NCBI GenBank assembly: GCA_021774965.1
Contig: JAJFIL010000304.1
Coordinates: forward strand, 1-59,452
DNA from: Alphaproteobacteria bacterium
Lineage (GTDB): Bacteria; Pseudomonadota; Alphaproteobacteria; JAJFIK01
Direction of reading: 5' to 3'
DNA: 59,452 bases
Part shown: in pieces, positions 1-10,215 of the stretch
Position numbering within the stretch: position 1 is the first letter of the stretch
Layout of the letters: the number at the start of each line of letters is the position of its first letter
The notes under the pieces: model-generated
Seen by the model: the letters and a program-made list of their open reading frames with translations, nothing else
The model's database searches: none
Told to the model about the DNA's origin: nothing
Position numbers and translations under genes: made by a program

Positions 1-484
1 CGGATGTGGTGCCGTTCCAGGTAAAGACACAATCGCGCGTGCCATCGTACTGGCCAAGGTCCGGCAATTCGCCGTAACCCGCCTCGAAGGTGCGGACGTC
101 ATCGAGTTTCAATTGCTTGGCAACATCGGATACCCAACCGGCGCCAAAACTTTCCCAGGCAAACATGTCTACGCCGCGCGCGCCGAGCAGCGACCAGAGC
201 GCCATTTCCATGGCTCCGGTGTCAGAGGCGGGCACAATACCGATGCGATAATCGTCCGGCACGCCCAAAAGCGCGCGGGTCTCATCGATAGCTGCTTTGA
301 GTTTGGCTTTGCCGGGTTTGGATCTGTGGGAGCGGCCCAGGCTTGCATCGCTAAGCGCTTCGGGGCTCCAACCTGGACGCTTGACGCAGGGTCCGGATGA
401 AAACTGCGGGCGCTTGGGTTCTGCCGTTGGCTTTTCCAATACCCGCTGGTCAGACGTTGCCGCCTGCAATACTTCGCTAGTCAT
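1..484 (-). CDS. serC: Phosphoserine aminotransferase (3' end outside window)
   Basis: PLP enzyme converting 3-phosphohydroxypyruvate plus glutamate to phosphoserine in serine synthesis. About 161 N-terminal codons are visible; the rest runs off the window start. The translation begins [13 protein letters not shown] and contains [51 protein letters not shown] and VFTWNGTTS, the N-terminal signature of the alphaproteobacterial SerC subfamily. The ATG at 484 is preceded by a GGAAGGA ribosome site (491-497). A hairpin lies just upstream in the leader. It is divergent from the class V aminotransferase gene. Identity is secure; only completeness is unknown. Confidence 0.93.
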   Translation of the reverse strand, partial: MTSEVLQAATSDQRVLEKPTAEPKRPQFSSGPCVKRPGWSPEALSDASLGRSHRSKPGKAKLKAAIDETRALLGVPDDYRIGIVPASDTGAMEMALWSLLGARGVDMFAWESFGAGWVSDVAKQLKLDDVRTFEAGYGELPDLGQYDGTRDCVFTWNGTTS

Positions 485-507
485 AGCTATTCCTTCCAGA
501 ATAGAAG

Positions 508-525
508 CACCTCGGTGGGGAGGTG
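508..525 (-). promoter_or_regulatory. Hairpin in the serC leader
   Basis: Read on the minus strand this is CACCTC-CCCACC-GAGGTG, a perfect 6-bp stem with a 6-nt loop, ending 10 nt before the SD of serC. A conserved 'serC' leader RNA motif is known upstream of serC in Alphaproteobacteria, and the position fits it. I am only inferring membership; the alignment was not checked. Confidence 0.4.
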
Positions 526-647
526 TAGCCCACTTATGAAAAAAGCCCAATTGCTGCATCGCGTCAATGGCCAAAATGCATGGCTGCCATGCGGGAACTG
601 GTCGCAGGCATTGTGGTAACCTGTCCGTTAGCCATAAGGAATCGTCC

Positions 648-1811
648 ATGACCCTCATCCCCTGCCAGCGTGAAGCCTTTGATATCCCTGAGGATATTGC
701 CTATCTCAACTGTGCTTATCAGTCCCCTCTCTCTCGCAAGGTTGTCGCGGCGGGGGAAGGCGCGATTAAGGATAAGTCCCACCCCTGGGACACACTTGCT
801 GCCGATTTCTTTACTCATCCGGACAAGGCGCGTGGGCTGTTTTCCCGAATCATTGGAGGTGACGCAGATGGTGTTGCCGTCATCCCTTCGGTCAGCTACG
901 GCATCGCTGCGGCGGCCAAAAACCTTCCCATCAATAAAGGCGAAGAGATTCTGGTTCTGCAGGACCAGTTCCCCTCGAATGTAAATTCCTGGCGGCGATT
1001 GGCTGAAGAGAAGAGTGCTTCTGTCCGCACACTGAGTAGATCCTCATCCACACCTCACAATGGCCCGGCCTGGACCGAGGTCTTACTGGAAAGCATTTCC
1101 GATCAAACCGCTATTGTAGCACTGCCCCAGTGTCATTGGGTGGACGGAGCCATGGTGGATTTGCACGCAGTCTCCGCCAATGCGCGCGCTCACGGCGCTG
1201 CTCTGGTGTTGGATCTCACCCAATCTTTGGGCGCATTGCCGTTTGATGCCAGCGCCGTGCAGCCAGATTTCGCCATTGCTGCCAGCTACAAATGGCTTAT
1301 GGGGCCCTATGCCATCGGCTTTATGTGGGTGCATCCAAAGTGGCGCAATGGCACCCCCCTGGAGGAAAGCTGGATCGGGCGCAAGGGCGCTGAAGATTTC
1401 GCGCGCCTCGTTGACTACCAGGATGAATACGACAAAGGGTCCCGGCGGTTCGATATGGGCGAACGCGCCCAGCTTCAGCTCATGCCCATGGCCATCGCGG
1501 CGATGGAGCAACTTCTGGACTGGGGGATCGATAGTATTGCCGAGACCCTTGCCGCCAAAACAGAAACCATCGCCGCCCGCGTTCGCGACCTTGGCTTTCG
1601 CGCCTTACCCGTGGGGACACGTGCGGGGCACTATCTGGGCCTTTCCCATGATACGGATCTGCCGGAAGGACTGGTCCAAAGCCTGACCCAGCACAATGTC
1701 TATGTTTCCGTACGCGGATCATCGGTGCGGGTAACACCGCACGTCTATACAAGCGCCGACGACATTGAGCGACTCATCGTGGCCCTTGCGCAAGAGTTGG
1801 GAAGCGAGTAG
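648..1811 (+). CDS. Class V aminotransferase family protein
   Basis: A 387-residue fold-type I PLP enzyme related to cysteine desulfurases, kynureninases and isopenicillin-N epimerases. Visible features are the N-terminal substrate loop ([11 protein letters not shown]), the aspartate-containing strand [16 protein letters not shown] and the PLP-lysine segment [15 protein letters not shown], with an [18 protein letters not shown] segment near residue 280. The ATG at 648 follows AAGGA with good spacing; an upstream in-frame ATG at 567 has no such site. The substrate cannot be told from sequence, and no cysteine-desulfurase partner is adjacent. It is followed after 11 nt by a DMT exporter gene, so the two are probably cotranscribed. 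Confidence 0.82.
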   Translation: MTLIPCQREAFDIPEDIAYLNCAYQSPLSRKVVAAGEGAIKDKSHPWDTLAADFFTHPDKARGLFSRIIGGDADGVAVIPSVSYGIAAAAKNLPINKGEEILVLQDQFPSNVNSWRRLAEEKSASVRTLSRSSSTPHNGPAWTEVLLESISDQTAIVALPQCHWVDGAMVDLHAVSANARAHGAALVLDLTQSLGALPFDASAVQPDFAIAASYKWLMGPYAIGFMWVHPKWRNGTPLEESWIGRKGAEDFARLVDYQDEYDKGSRRFDMGERAQLQLMPMAIAAMEQLLDWGIDSIAETLAAKTETIAARVRDLGFRALPVGTRAGHYLGLSHDTDLPEGLVQSLTQHNVYVSVRGSSVRVTPHVYTSADDIERLIVALAQELGSE

Positions 1812-1822
1812 TTCCTCGGCCC

Positions 1823-2806
1823 ATGAGTACACTTCCCCATCCCAAACCCTATGACTGGGCCCTGCTGGCCGCATTGACCATCTTTTGGGGGTCCTCCTAT
1901 GCGCTGACAAAACTTTCCCTGGAGAGCTTTCCGCCCATGACCATGGTGTTTGTGCGGCTTTTCATTGGCGGGATTATCGCACTTGCCTGGGCATTTGCCC
2001 TGGGCCGGAAGGTTCCGCCCTTGCGCAGCGCAATCAGCGCAGGCATCACCAAGGAATGGCTGTTCTTCATTGCCATGGCGATTGTGGGCAATATGGCACC
2101 GTTCTTTTTGATTTCCTGGGGACAGCGAGAAGTTCCCTCAAGCCTTGCTGGCATATTGGTCGCCATCATGCCGCTGGCGACCCTTGCTGCCGCTCATGTC
2201 CTTATCACTCACGAGCGCATAACCCTTCCCCGGTTGGCAGGGTACTTCATGGGATTTGGCGGCATCGTGGTTTTGCTGGGTGTTGACGCAATACTGGGCA
2301 TTGGAAACGGAGCGCCCTTGCATCAGTTCGCCATTCTCGCGGGCGCACTTCTTTATTCCGCAAACTCACTTCTGGTGCGGTTCGCCCCGCATCAGGACCC
2401 CTTTATGAGCGCCGGAATTGTATCGATAGTGGGGGCTGTTATTGCCCTGCCGTTCGCTCTCTATCTGGATCAGCCCTGGAATATTATTCCCACAGGCAAC
2501 GCGGTCTTTGGCCTTACCATGCTCAGTATTATGTCAACGGGACTTGCCGGTATTGTCTATTATGCGTTGATCAAATCTGCAGGGCCGACGTTCATGTCCC
2601 TTACGAACTATCTGGCCCCGCTGTTTGCCGTGGCTTTAGGGATATTCATCCTGGCAGAGCGGCCAACCCTGACAGCTTACGCAGCGCTTGGGCTCATCCT
2701 CGGCGGCGTCGCGATCAGCCAATATAAGGGTCTCAATTATAGAGGTCTCAACGCTAAATCGAGATCGCCCCTTTCAGGTAAGACACCGCCTGCCCCGAAA
2801 GAATGA
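1823..2806 (+). CDS. DMT/EamA-family transporter
   Basis: A 327-residue inner-membrane protein of the drug/metabolite transporter superfamily. It begins with a short cytoplasmic stretch and a first membrane helix with the typical FWGSSYALTKLSL pattern. About ten hydrophobic segments follow, arranged as two EamA repeats (roughly residues 10-150 and 165-300). Family members export amino acids, metabolites or drugs; the substrate here is unknown. It lies 11 nt downstream of the aminotransferase gene. Its 3' end overlaps the convergent phzF-like gene by 53 bp, so the last ~17 codons are read on both strands. Confidence 0.85.
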   Translation: MSTLPHPKPYDWALLAALTIFWGSSYALTKLSLESFPPMTMVFVRLFIGGIIALAWAFALGRKVPPLRSAISAGITKEWLFFIAMAIVGNMAPFFLISWGQREVPSSLAGILVAIMPLATLAAAHVLITHERITLPRLAGYFMGFGGIVVLLGVDAILGIGNGAPLHQFAILAGALLYSANSLLVRFAPHQDPFMSAGIVSIVGAVIALPFALYLDQPWNIIPTGNAVFGLTMLSIMSTGLAGIVYYALIKSAGPTFMSLTNYLAPLFAVALGIFILAERPTLTAYAALGLILGGVAISQYKGLNYRGLNAKSRSPLSGKTPPAPKE

Positions 2807-3581
2807 CGCGCGCGCCCTCCATGCGGCAATGAACGGTTCCACCGCGCGGGCTGGCCTGATAGGCGACCAAATCCGACTTATCCAGCCGCTTCGCCCAATA
2901 GGGGGCAAGCCTGCAATGGGCAGAGCCCGTCACCGGATCTTCGGGCACGCCCTTCTCGGGGGCAAAAAAGCGCGAGACAAAGTCAAACTCGCTGCCCGCG
3001 TCAGCAGGAGCCGTGATGACCAGGCCCCAATAGGGCGTATCGCGCAGGGCATCCTCAATGGCGCCGACATAAGAAACCGCGCGAACCTGCTCCTCAGTGC
3101 TCAGCACACAGAGCAAATACTCAAGAGAGGTGTAAGCTTTCTCAATGGGCTGTTTGATTGCCGCGCTAAAGGTATCAAGAACTGCTTGGTTATTGAGAAG
3201 TTCTTCGGAAGCCAGAGCCGGGAAATCCATTTGCAGGCGCCCGTCTTCTGCCTGCCGGACAATTAATTCCCCGCTGCGGGTATGGAAGCTTAGCGCCTCA
3301 GCGCCTTCTCCCAGGAACTCATAAAGAACATGAGCGCTCGCAAGGGTGGCGTGGCCGCACAGGTCCACCTCGGCCCCCGGTGTGAACCAGCGCAAATCAT
3401 AGTGCCCTTCGGGGCCATTTTCCTTGGGCACAAAAAATGCCGTCTCGGCGAGGTTGTTCTCAAGGGCGATCTTTTGCATGACATCATCGGGAAGCCATTC
3501 CTTGAGTGGCACGACAGCCGCCGGATTGCCGGTAAAAACTTCGCTCGCGAAGGCATCGATTTGATAGAGGGTGAATTCCAT
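2754..3581 (-). CDS. PhzF family isomerase/epimerase-like protein
   Basis: A 275-residue member of the PhzF/diaminopimelate-epimerase fold family. It starts YQIDAFASEVFTGNPAAVV, has the NLAETAFFV motif carrying the presumed catalytic glutamate (about residue 46), the CGHATLASAHVLYEF motif, and EDPVTGSAHCRLAPYW in the second half-domain. The ATG at 3581 has an AAGGA site 9 nt upstream. Most bacterial PhzF paralogues have no known substrate, and no phenazine genes occur here, so a role in phenazine synthesis should not be assumed. It is the last gene of a glmM-thiD-phzF run with gaps of 5-6 nt. Confidence 0.86.
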   Translation of the reverse strand: MEFTLYQIDAFASEVFTGNPAAVVPLKEWLPDDVMQKIALENNLAETAFFVPKENGPEGHYDLRWFTPGAEVDLCGHATLASAHVLYEFLGEGAEALSFHTRSGELIVRQAEDGRLQMDFPALASEELLNNQAVLDTFSAAIKQPIEKAYTSLEYLLCVLSTEEQVRAVSYVGAIEDALRDTPYWGLVITAPADAGSEFDFVSRFFAPEKGVPEDPVTGSAHCRLAPYWAKRLDKSDLVAYQASPRGGTVHCRMEGARVILSGQAVSYLKGAISI

Positions 3582-3586
3582 TGAAG

Positions 3587-4402
3587 CTAGTCCTTTGGAA
3601 GGGTGTGCACGTGATTGAGCGGGCCGTGTCCGTGACCAAAGCCCGGCGCGGTACGGATCGCTTCTAACACGTAAGCGCGGGCATCAACTACAGCCACCGG
3701 CGCGGGGCAGCCCTGCGCCAGTCGCGTGGCAATCGCACTGGCCAACGTGCATCCTGTGCCGTGGGTATGTTTCGTATCAATGCGAGGCGCTGTGAAGTCT
3801 TGCCGCTCACTATCCGTGGAGATCAGCACGTCCGTGACCAATTCCCCTTGCCCGTGTCCGCCTTTGACCAGCACAGCATGGGCACCCATGGACAAGATCT
3901 TCTCACCCGCCCGCGCTTGATCATCCGGGGTCTTAATTGAAAGGCCCGTCAGCACTTCTGCCTCCGGCAGGTTCGGCGTTACCAATGTGGCGCGGGGGAT
4001 GAGTTCAGCCTTGAGCGCCTCCACCGCAGAGCCTTCCAACAACTCCGCACCGCCCTTGGCCACCATCACCGGGTCCAGCACCAGCGGTGCTTTCACTTGA
4101 AGTTCTTCCAGGCAGGCAGCCACAGATTCAATGACCGCAGATGAATAGAGCATGCCGGTCTTGATGGCATCAGCTCCCAAATCCTCCAGCACAGCGCGCA
4201 TTTGCTGTGTGATGACATCCACCGGCACTTCGTGAACACCCGCGACCCCAAGGGTATTTTGCGCGGTGATGGCGGTGATTGCTGTCATGGCGTACCCGCC
4301 AAGGGCCGTGGTGGTTTTGATATCAGCTTGAATGCCAGCCCCGCCGCCAGAATCTGATCCTGCAATGATCAGCACACGTCCTTTAGCGATGGCGCCAGTC
4401 AT
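3587..4402 (-). CDS. thiD: Hydroxymethylpyrimidine / phosphomethylpyrimidine kinase
   Basis: A ribokinase-fold kinase of 271 residues that phosphorylates HMP and HMP-P for thiamine synthesis. The N-terminal [20 protein letters not shown] motif is diagnostic. [11 protein letters not shown], a [11 protein letters not shown] segment and the C-terminal anion-hole/catalytic region [15 protein letters not shown] are also seen. It sits 6 nt after glmM and 5 nt before the phzF-like gene. No TPP-riboswitch-like leader was noticed, and there is no room for one in front of it. The thiE gene is elsewhere in the window (29137). Confidence 0.95.
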   Translation of the reverse strand: MTGAIAKGRVLIIAGSDSGGGAGIQADIKTTTALGGYAMTAITAITAQNTLGVAGVHEVPVDVITQQMRAVLEDLGADAIKTGMLYSSAVIESVAACLEELQVKAPLVLDPVMVAKGGAELLEGSAVEALKAELIPRATLVTPNLPEAEVLTGLSIKTPDDQARAGEKILSMGAHAVLVKGGHGQGELVTDVLISTDSERQDFTAPRIDTKHTHGTGCTLASAIATRLAQGCPAPVAVVDARAYVLEAIRTAPGFGHGHGPLNHVHTLPKD

Positions 4403-4408
4403 ATTTAC

Positions 4409-5755
4409 CTAACCTGATACCTGTTTGACAGCCTCGACAATATTGGCAATCACGGCATGCATTTTTGCCTCATCATCGGCCTCTGCCATCACACGGATAA
4501 GAGGCTCTGTGCCTGATTTGCGGATCACCAAACGCCCGGACTTGCCCAAACTCGCCTCCCCTGCCGCGATAGCTTTCTTCACGGCGGCATCTTCCAACGG
4601 AGCGCCCCCGTTAAAGCGCACATTCTCAAGATGCTGAGGCAGCGGTTCAAACAGATGGCAAATCTCCGAGACGGGTTTTTCAGACCGCACCATTTCCGCC
4701 AGCACTTGTAGAGAGGCGATGAGGCCGTCCCCCGTGGTGGCAAAATCGCTCATCACGATATGTCCTGATTGCTCCCCGCCCAGATTAAAGCCGCCCGCTC
4801 GCATGGCGGCGACCACATAGCGATCCCCCACTTGCGTGCGCATGAGGTCAATCTTCTTGGAGGCCAAAAACTTCTCAAGTCCCAGGTTGGACATCACCGT
4901 GGAGACCACGGTCTGGCCCTGAAGCTTGTCCGCGCGCGCCCAACGCGAAGCGATGAGCGCCATGATCTGATCGCCGTCGATGAGGCGTCCGTTCTCATCG
5001 GAGATCACCAGGCGGTCCGCATCTCCATCAAGGGCGATACCGATATGGGCTTTATGCTTCGTTACAGCGGCACACATTTGCGCTGGCGAGGTCGATCCGC
5101 ATTCCTTGTTGATGTTAAAGCCATCAGGGCTGACACCAATGGGGATCACTTCCGCGCCCAACTCCCACAACACCAACGGAGCCACTTTGTAGGCCGCGCC
5201 GTTTGCGCAATCGATGACGATCTTCAATCCTTCCAGGGACACCCCTTCGCGCAGGGTGCCCTTGGCAAGCTCCACATACCGGTCCTGGGAGCCTTCAATA
5301 CGCTTGGCCCGGCCCAGCCTGTCTGAGGATGCAAGACCTTCGGTCAGCTCGCTGTCCATCAGGCGTTCGATCTCAAGTTCTTTTTCGTCCGACAGTTTGT
5401 AGCCATCGGGGCCAAAGAGTTTGATGCCATTGTCGAAGTAAGGATTGTGGGAGGCGGATATCATCACCCCCAGATCCGCGCGCATGGATTGGGTCATCAT
5501 GGCCACTGCCGGGGTTGGTAAAGGCCCGAACTGAAATACATCCATGCCCACAGACGTAAAGCCTGCCACCAGTGCCGGCTCCACCATATAACCAGAGAGC
5601 CTGGTGTCCTTGCCGATCACCACCCGGTGGCGATGGTCGCCGCGGGTAAAAACCTTGCCTGCGGCCATGCCCACGCGCAGCGCGGTTTCGGGGTCCATGG
5701 GCCGCTTGTTCGCTGTGCCTCTGATACCGTCGGTGCCGAAATATTTGCGCGCCAT
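4409..5755 (-). CDS. glmM: Phosphoglucosamine mutase
   Basis: Interconverts glucosamine-6-P and glucosamine-1-P on the way to UDP-GlcNAc for peptidoglycan and lipid A. The 448 residues match the usual family length. The catalytic phosphoserine lies in [16 protein letters not shown] (Ser102), the Mg-binding loop is DGDADR (243-248), and the C-terminal phosphate-binding loop is [14 protein letters not shown]. It starts [16 protein letters not shown], typical of GlmM. It follows ftsH and folP on the same strand, the classic ftsH-folP-glmM order. Confidence 0.97.
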   Translation of the reverse strand: MARKYFGTDGIRGTANKRPMDPETALRVGMAAGKVFTRGDHRHRVVIGKDTRLSGYMVEPALVAGFTSVGMDVFQFGPLPTPAVAMMTQSMRADLGVMISASHNPYFDNGIKLFGPDGYKLSDEKELEIERLMDSELTEGLASSDRLGRAKRIEGSQDRYVELAKGTLREGVSLEGLKIVIDCANGAAYKVAPLVLWELGAEVIPIGVSPDGFNINKECGSTSPAQMCAAVTKHKAHIGIALDGDADRLVISDENGRLIDGDQIMALIASRWARADKLQGQTVVSTVMSNLGLEKFLASKKIDLMRTQVGDRYVVAAMRAGGFNLGGEQSGHIVMSDFATTGDGLIASLQVLAEMVRSEKPVSEICHLFEPLPQHLENVRFNGGAPLEDAAVKKAIAAGEASLGKSGRLVIRKSGTEPLIRVMAEADDEAKMHAVIANIVEAVKQVSG

Positions 5756-5860
5756 GTGTTGCCTGATTTTGTTGGGGGCCGGAGTTTGCTATCTGGGTTT
5801 GCTACGAGTTGGTTGTTCTTGGGGCCTGTCTTACACCAGAATATCAGGTGCTCAAAAGGG

Positions 5861-6718
5861 CTAGCTGCGATTATTGCTGGCCTCAGCAATACCATAGCAA
5901 ACGGCCAGGAACTGCGAAGTCTCTGCAACATCGTGAACGCGGAACAGCTGGACGCCCTGCCCCAGACCCAAGGCCACAGCGGCGAGGGAGCCGCCCACGC
6001 GCTGATCCGCATCCGCATCATCCTTCAGGTTGGCATCCACCTTGGCGATAAAGCTCTTCCGGGACGCGCCCAACAGAACCGGGCAGCCCAGATCCTGAAA
6101 GCGGTCAAGGCGCCCCAAAAGCTCCAGATTGTGGGTGACGGTTTTACCGAACCCGATGCCCGGATCGACGATGATCTTGTCCTGGGGAATGCCGCCACTC
6201 ACGCAAGCTGCAATGCGTTCCGCGAGATAGGCGTACACATCTTCCACCACATTCTCATATTGAGGATCATCCTGCATAGTGCGCGGATCGCCTTGCGCAT
6301 GCATCAAGACCACGGGCAGGCCCAGGTCTGCGACCACTTGCATGGCCTCAGGATCATGAGAAAGAGCCGAGACGTCATTAATGACCACCGCGCCAGCTTC
6401 GGCTGCGCGGCGCATAACTTCGGCTTTACGGGTATCGATGGAGATGGGCCCCAACTCTTCTTCGGTGAGGCGCTTGATGATAGGGATGACCCGTTCGAGT
6501 TCCTGTTCAACAGAAACCGGGTCGGCACCGGGGCGAGTTGATTCGCCGCCGACGTCGATAATGGCGGCCCCCGCCGCCTTCATGGCCTTGGCATGTTCCA
6601 TGGCTTTGTCGAGGTCGATAAAGCGCCCGCCGTCCGAAAAGGAATCCGGCGTGACATTTAGAATACCGATGATGCGGGGCTGGGTTAGATCAAGGCCCCA
6701 GAAATCTGTAATGGTCAT
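5861..6718 (-). CDS. folP: Dihydropteroate synthase
   Basis: Condenses p-aminobenzoate with dihydropterin pyrophosphate; the target of sulfonamides. The 285 residues carry the TIM-barrel signatures IIGILNVTPDSFSDGGRF and IIDVGGESTRPGADPV, the pterin-site segments PISIDTRKAEVM and VINDVSAL, and IIVDPGIGFGKTVTHNLELL. A C-terminal LFRVHDVAETSQFL matches the final strand with its RVHD motif. It lies between ftsH (120 nt upstream) and glmM (105 nt downstream). Confidence 0.97.
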   Translation of the reverse strand: MTITDFWGLDLTQPRIIGILNVTPDSFSDGGRFIDLDKAMEHAKAMKAAGAAIIDVGGESTRPGADPVSVEQELERVIPIIKRLTEEELGPISIDTRKAEVMRRAAEAGAVVINDVSALSHDPEAMQVVADLGLPVVLMHAQGDPRTMQDDPQYENVVEDVYAYLAERIAACVSGGIPQDKIIVDPGIGFGKTVTHNLELLGRLDRFQDLGCPVLLGASRKSFIAKVDANLKDDADADQRVGGSLAAVALGLGQGVQLFRVHDVAETSQFLAVCYGIAEASNNRS

Positions 6719-6839
6719 GGCCAGACGCCTAGCAGTTAGAATGCCTGTGCTTCAAGGCTTGTCTAATTACCCTGACCTGACCACCTTGTCATTAATTGGG
6801 CACCTGCAGATTCAGATGCCCAATTCAGCTAAGACGCGG

Positions 6840-8747
6840 TTAGATACCTTGCGGTTCAGGTCCAATCCCGCCGGGTTTGCGCCCAGCCTTAGGCACAGCC
6901 GATGTTGCCCCCGGAGGAGGTGTTTCCGGATCTGCCGGTTCTTCGCGGTTAGGCGCTTCGCCCTTGAGCAGCGCCATAATCTCATCCCCGGACAGGGTTT
7001 CATATTCCAAGAGCCCTTGTGCAAGGGCCTCCAGGTCATCCGCTTTCTCGGTGAGAATGCGCCGCGCTTCGGCGTCACCTTCTTCGATATAGCGGCGAAC
7101 CTCGCTGTCGATCAGCTTTGAGGTTTCTTCCGAGACATTTTGCGTGCGGGCCACGGAATGACCCAGGAACACTTCTTCCTGATTGTCACCATAGGAAACC
7201 GTGCCAAGCTTGTCGGAAAAGCCCCACTGGGTGACCATGGCGCGGGCAAGGCTTGTTGCCGCCTGAATGTCGGACGAGGCACCGGAGGTGATCTTGTCCT
7301 TACCGAAGGTCAATTCCTCAGCAATCCGCCCGCCCATCATGATGGCAAGGCGTGAGGTCATTTGCTCCAGGCTCATGGACAGTTTATCGGCCTCAGGCAA
7401 TTGCATAACCATGCCCAGCGCGCGACCGCGCGGGATGATGGTTGCCTTGTGCACCGGATCAGTGGCCACAACATTCAGCGCCACCAGCGCATGGCCACCT
7501 TCATGATAGGCGGTAAGACGTTTTTCGTCTTCGCTCATGACCATAGAGCGGCGTTCCGCCCCCATCATGACTTTGTCCTTGGCATCTTCAAATTCAGACA
7601 TGGTCACCAAGCGCTTGTTGCGCCGGGCGGCCAGCAAGGCCGCCTCGTTTACCAGATTGGCGAGGTCAGCACCGGAAAAGCCCGGGGTGCCGCGCGCAAT
7701 CGTGCGAGACTCAACGTCCGGGGCCAACGGCACATTGCGCATGTGAACGCGCAGGATTTTCTCCCGGCCAATAATGTCCGGGTTCGGAACAACCACCTGG
7801 CGGTCGAAGCGGCCAGGACGCAACAGCGCCGGGTCCAGCACGTCGGGGCGGTTGGTGGCCGCGATCAGGATCACGCCTTCATTGGCTTCAAAGCCGTCCA
7901 TCTCCACCAGCAATTGGTTGAGGGTTTGCTCGCGCTCGTCATTGCCGCCGCCAAGACCAGCGCCCCGGTGACGACCGACGGCATCAATTTCATCGATGAA
8001 AATAATACACGGCGCATTCTTCTTGCCCTGCTCGAACATGTCACGCACCCGAGAGGCACCGACACCCACAAACATTTCAACAAAATCAGAACCGGAGATG
8101 GTGAAGAAAGGCACATCCGCTTCACCGGCAACCGAGCGCGCCAGAAGCGTCTTACCCGTTCCGGGAGGACCCACCAGCAAACAGCCCTTTGGGATCTTGC
8201 CGCCCAGGCGTTGGTATTTTTGTGGATCGCGCAGGAAATCAACAACCTCGGTCAGCTCTTCCTTGGCTTCATCCACGCCGGCGACATCTTCAAAGGTCAC
8301 CCGGCCATGTTTTTCCGTCAGCAGTTTCGCGCGCGATTTGCCAAAGCCCATGGCCCCTTTACCGCCGCCCTGCATCTGGCGCATGAAGAAAATCCACACT
8401 GCGATCAAAAGCAGCATGGGGATCATATTAAACAGGATGCTCACCAGCACATTGCTCTCGGTCGGAATGGAGCGGAAGCTGACGTTCGCTGTGCGCAAAG
8501 CGGCGATATAGGAGGTGTCTCCCGAAGGGATCGCGGTCTCAAAAGTTTGGCCACCGGCATAGACACCGCTGATCCGTTGGTCTCGAATTTCCACACGCTC
8601 AACACTGTTGGCGGCTACCGCGTCAAGAAACTGGCTGTAGTCAATTTCATCGGCTTGACCTTGCTGGGCCGGGTTCTGAAAAATATTGAATAGCGCCAGC
8701 ACCAGAAGCGCCATGATCGCCCAAAGCATCATGTTACGAAGATTCAT
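6840..8747 (-). CDS. ftsH: ATP-dependent zinc metalloprotease FtsH
   Basis: A membrane-anchored AAA+ protease (635 residues) degrading membrane and short-lived cytosolic proteins. Two transmembrane helices (about 6-22 and 102-122) flank a periplasmic domain. The AAA module has Walker A GPPGTGKT (193-200), Walker B IIFIDEID (248-255) and the second region of homology around [19 protein letters not shown]. The zinc motif is HEGGH (415-419), and the pore motif is FVGVG. The Pro-rich C-terminal tail (about 600-635) is typical of alphaproteobacterial FtsH. It lies downstream of tilS, as in many Proteobacteria. Confidence 0.98.
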   Translation of the reverse strand: MNLRNMMLWAIMALLVLALFNIFQNPAQQGQADEIDYSQFLDAVAANSVERVEIRDQRISGVYAGGQTFETAIPSGDTSYIAALRTANVSFRSIPTESNVLVSILFNMIPMLLLIAVWIFFMRQMQGGGKGAMGFGKSRAKLLTEKHGRVTFEDVAGVDEAKEELTEVVDFLRDPQKYQRLGGKIPKGCLLVGPPGTGKTLLARSVAGEADVPFFTISGSDFVEMFVGVGASRVRDMFEQGKKNAPCIIFIDEIDAVGRHRGAGLGGGNDEREQTLNQLLVEMDGFEANEGVILIAATNRPDVLDPALLRPGRFDRQVVVPNPDIIGREKILRVHMRNVPLAPDVESRTIARGTPGFSGADLANLVNEAALLAARRNKRLVTMSEFEDAKDKVMMGAERRSMVMSEDEKRLTAYHEGGHALVALNVVATDPVHKATIIPRGRALGMVMQLPEADKLSMSLEQMTSRLAIMMGGRIAEELTFGKDKITSGASSDIQAATSLARAMVTQWGFSDKLGTVSYGDNQEEVFLGHSVARTQNVSEETSKLIDSEVRRYIEEGDAEARRILTEKADDLEALAQGLLEYETLSGDEIMALLKGEAPNREEPADPETPPPGATSAVPKAGRKPGGIGPEPQGI

Positions 8748-8871
8748 ATACCCGTGACCCTTGTCCCTGACTGGCCCGTGCCAGTCCTCGAATAATCCAA
8801 CACCTGAAAGATAGGTGCAAATCGTTTAAATGCTATAGCCAGAGCGGCAAAAAGCCCTGACAACCTGTTGA

Positions 8872-10215
8872 TCAGAGCGCGTGCCGCTTGGCTGGTCGAA
8901 ATGGCCGAAAAGCGCCATAAACAACCTTTACACCCTCCCAATCCCCAATTCCAGCATGAGGAAGGGCAAATGTTCCATCCTCAAATGCCAAAACCAGAGC
9001 GGAATCTCGCAAGGGCACGGGGAATGTCTCTTTGATCAAATCCCGCTCCTGCTGTGTAAATCGCTCCCAATTGACCTCTTTCAACCCGCACAGCCTGATG
9101 CTGCCTCTCTTAAAAGCTGCATCTACCCGAACGTTAAAGCGATGATCCCACAGGGCCTCTTGCCCTGCGGTTAAAGCTAAACTTGTAATGTTTCTGGCCT
9201 CTCGCCCGATCACTAGTTTACCGGCTCCATGTGCAGCAATGATGCAGCCCCCCAACGTGGCGGCCTTGAAGGTCGGCCCGAAGGCTGCGTCCAGAAGGTT
9301 TGCCAGTGCGGATTGATGGGGTTGGTAGGGCGCCCCGCCCAAAGCCTGGATCAGGCGCGAGAATCCGTGCGCCGCAATGATTCTGGGGGCTGATCGCATG
9401 ATGGCAAGGTCAATGGATACCCATCCGCCCTCATGAAGATCAACGCCATCGCGCAAAAGATCATCGGTCGCTTGTTCCAGCGCCTCCCTTGCAGCGCTCG
9501 CTTCTGTATTGAGATGTCCAAGGCCCTGGCTCAAGGCCTCCGATGCATCACCGCCGAGGGCAGTTCGCATGCGGATCCGCTCAAACTGGAGGTTTTCATT
9601 GCTCGGGTCCTCAAACCAGCTCGCGCGGTGGCTTTTAAGAACCTCGCGAAGCTCGGTCCGGCTGGCCTGTAATAGTGGCCGCAGAATACGCACACCCCTT
9701 GGGCCCATCTTGATGGCTTGCATCCCGGCAAGGCCCTTTGTGCCGCTGCCTTTCAAAAGCCGCATGCCCACGGTTTCCAGTTGATCATCTGACGTGTGCC
9801 CCACCATCAAGTCCGGCACGTTGTGATCAGCGCACCAGCCACAAAGAAGCTGATAGCGGGCATCCCTCGCCTTTTCCTGTAGGCGCGATTTGGGCTTCGC
9901 CCCCTCCCAGCGCAAACCGTGATGTTCAAAACCCAGCGCCTCGGCCCAGCGCGCAACCTGTTCGACCTCCTGAGCCGCGCTCTCTCGCAGGCCATGATCA
10001 ACCGTCAGTACAAAGATAGTTTTCGGATCCCGGCTCGCAGCCTTGGCCCAATCAGAGGTAAGATGCATCAGCGCGACACTGTCGCCACCGCCGGAGACAG
10101 CGATTGCCACGTGCGGGGCCACGTCCATATGGCGAAGTGTTGCCGCAAAATCCTCAGTCAGATTTGGCAGAGCTGGATCAGCTGCAGTTGTTGGCGGCCT
10201 GTTCACGAGTGACAT
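8872..10215 (-). CDS. tilS: tRNA(Ile) lysidine synthetase
   Basis: An ATP-dependent enzyme that converts C34 of the AUA-reading tRNA-Ile to lysidine. The N-type PP-loop SGGGDS is at residues 41-46, followed by VDHGLRESAAQEVEQVA and VGHTSDDQLETVGMRLLKG (adenylation/tRNA-recognition segments of TilS). Total length is 447 residues, within family range. The chosen ATG lies inside the 3' end of cpoB (38-nt overlap); an internal ATG at codon 30 would remove the overlap but leave only 11 residues before the PP-loop. The tilS-ftsH pairing is common. Confidence 0.93.
   Translation of the reverse strand: MSLVNRPPTTAADPALPNLTEDFAATLRHMDVAPHVAIAVSGGGDSVALMHLTSDWAKAASRDPKTIFVLTVDHGLRESAAQEVEQVARWAEALGFEHHGLRWEGAKPKSRLQEKARDARYQLLCGWCADHNVPDLMVGHTSDDQLETVGMRLLKGSGTKGLAGMQAIKMGPRGVRILRPLLQASRTELREVLKSHRASWFEDPSNENLQFERIRMRTALGGDASEALSQGLGHLNTEASAAREALEQATDDLLRDGVDLHEGGWVSIDLAIMRSAPRIIAAHGFSRLIQALGGAPYQPHQSALANLLDAAFGPTFKAATLGGCIIAAHGAGKLVIGREARNITSLALTAGQEALWDHRFNVRVDAAFKRGSIRLCGLKEVNWERFTQQERDLIKETFPVPLRDSALVLAFEDGTFALPHAGIGDWEGVKVVYGAFRPFRPAKRHAL

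Noticed and set aside
7362-8693. A 443-codon open frame antisense to ftsH
   Set aside because: It lies wholly opposite a highly conserved gene; its translation has no recognisable fold and is rich in His/Arg/Gln, as expected of a shadow frame in GC-rich DNA.
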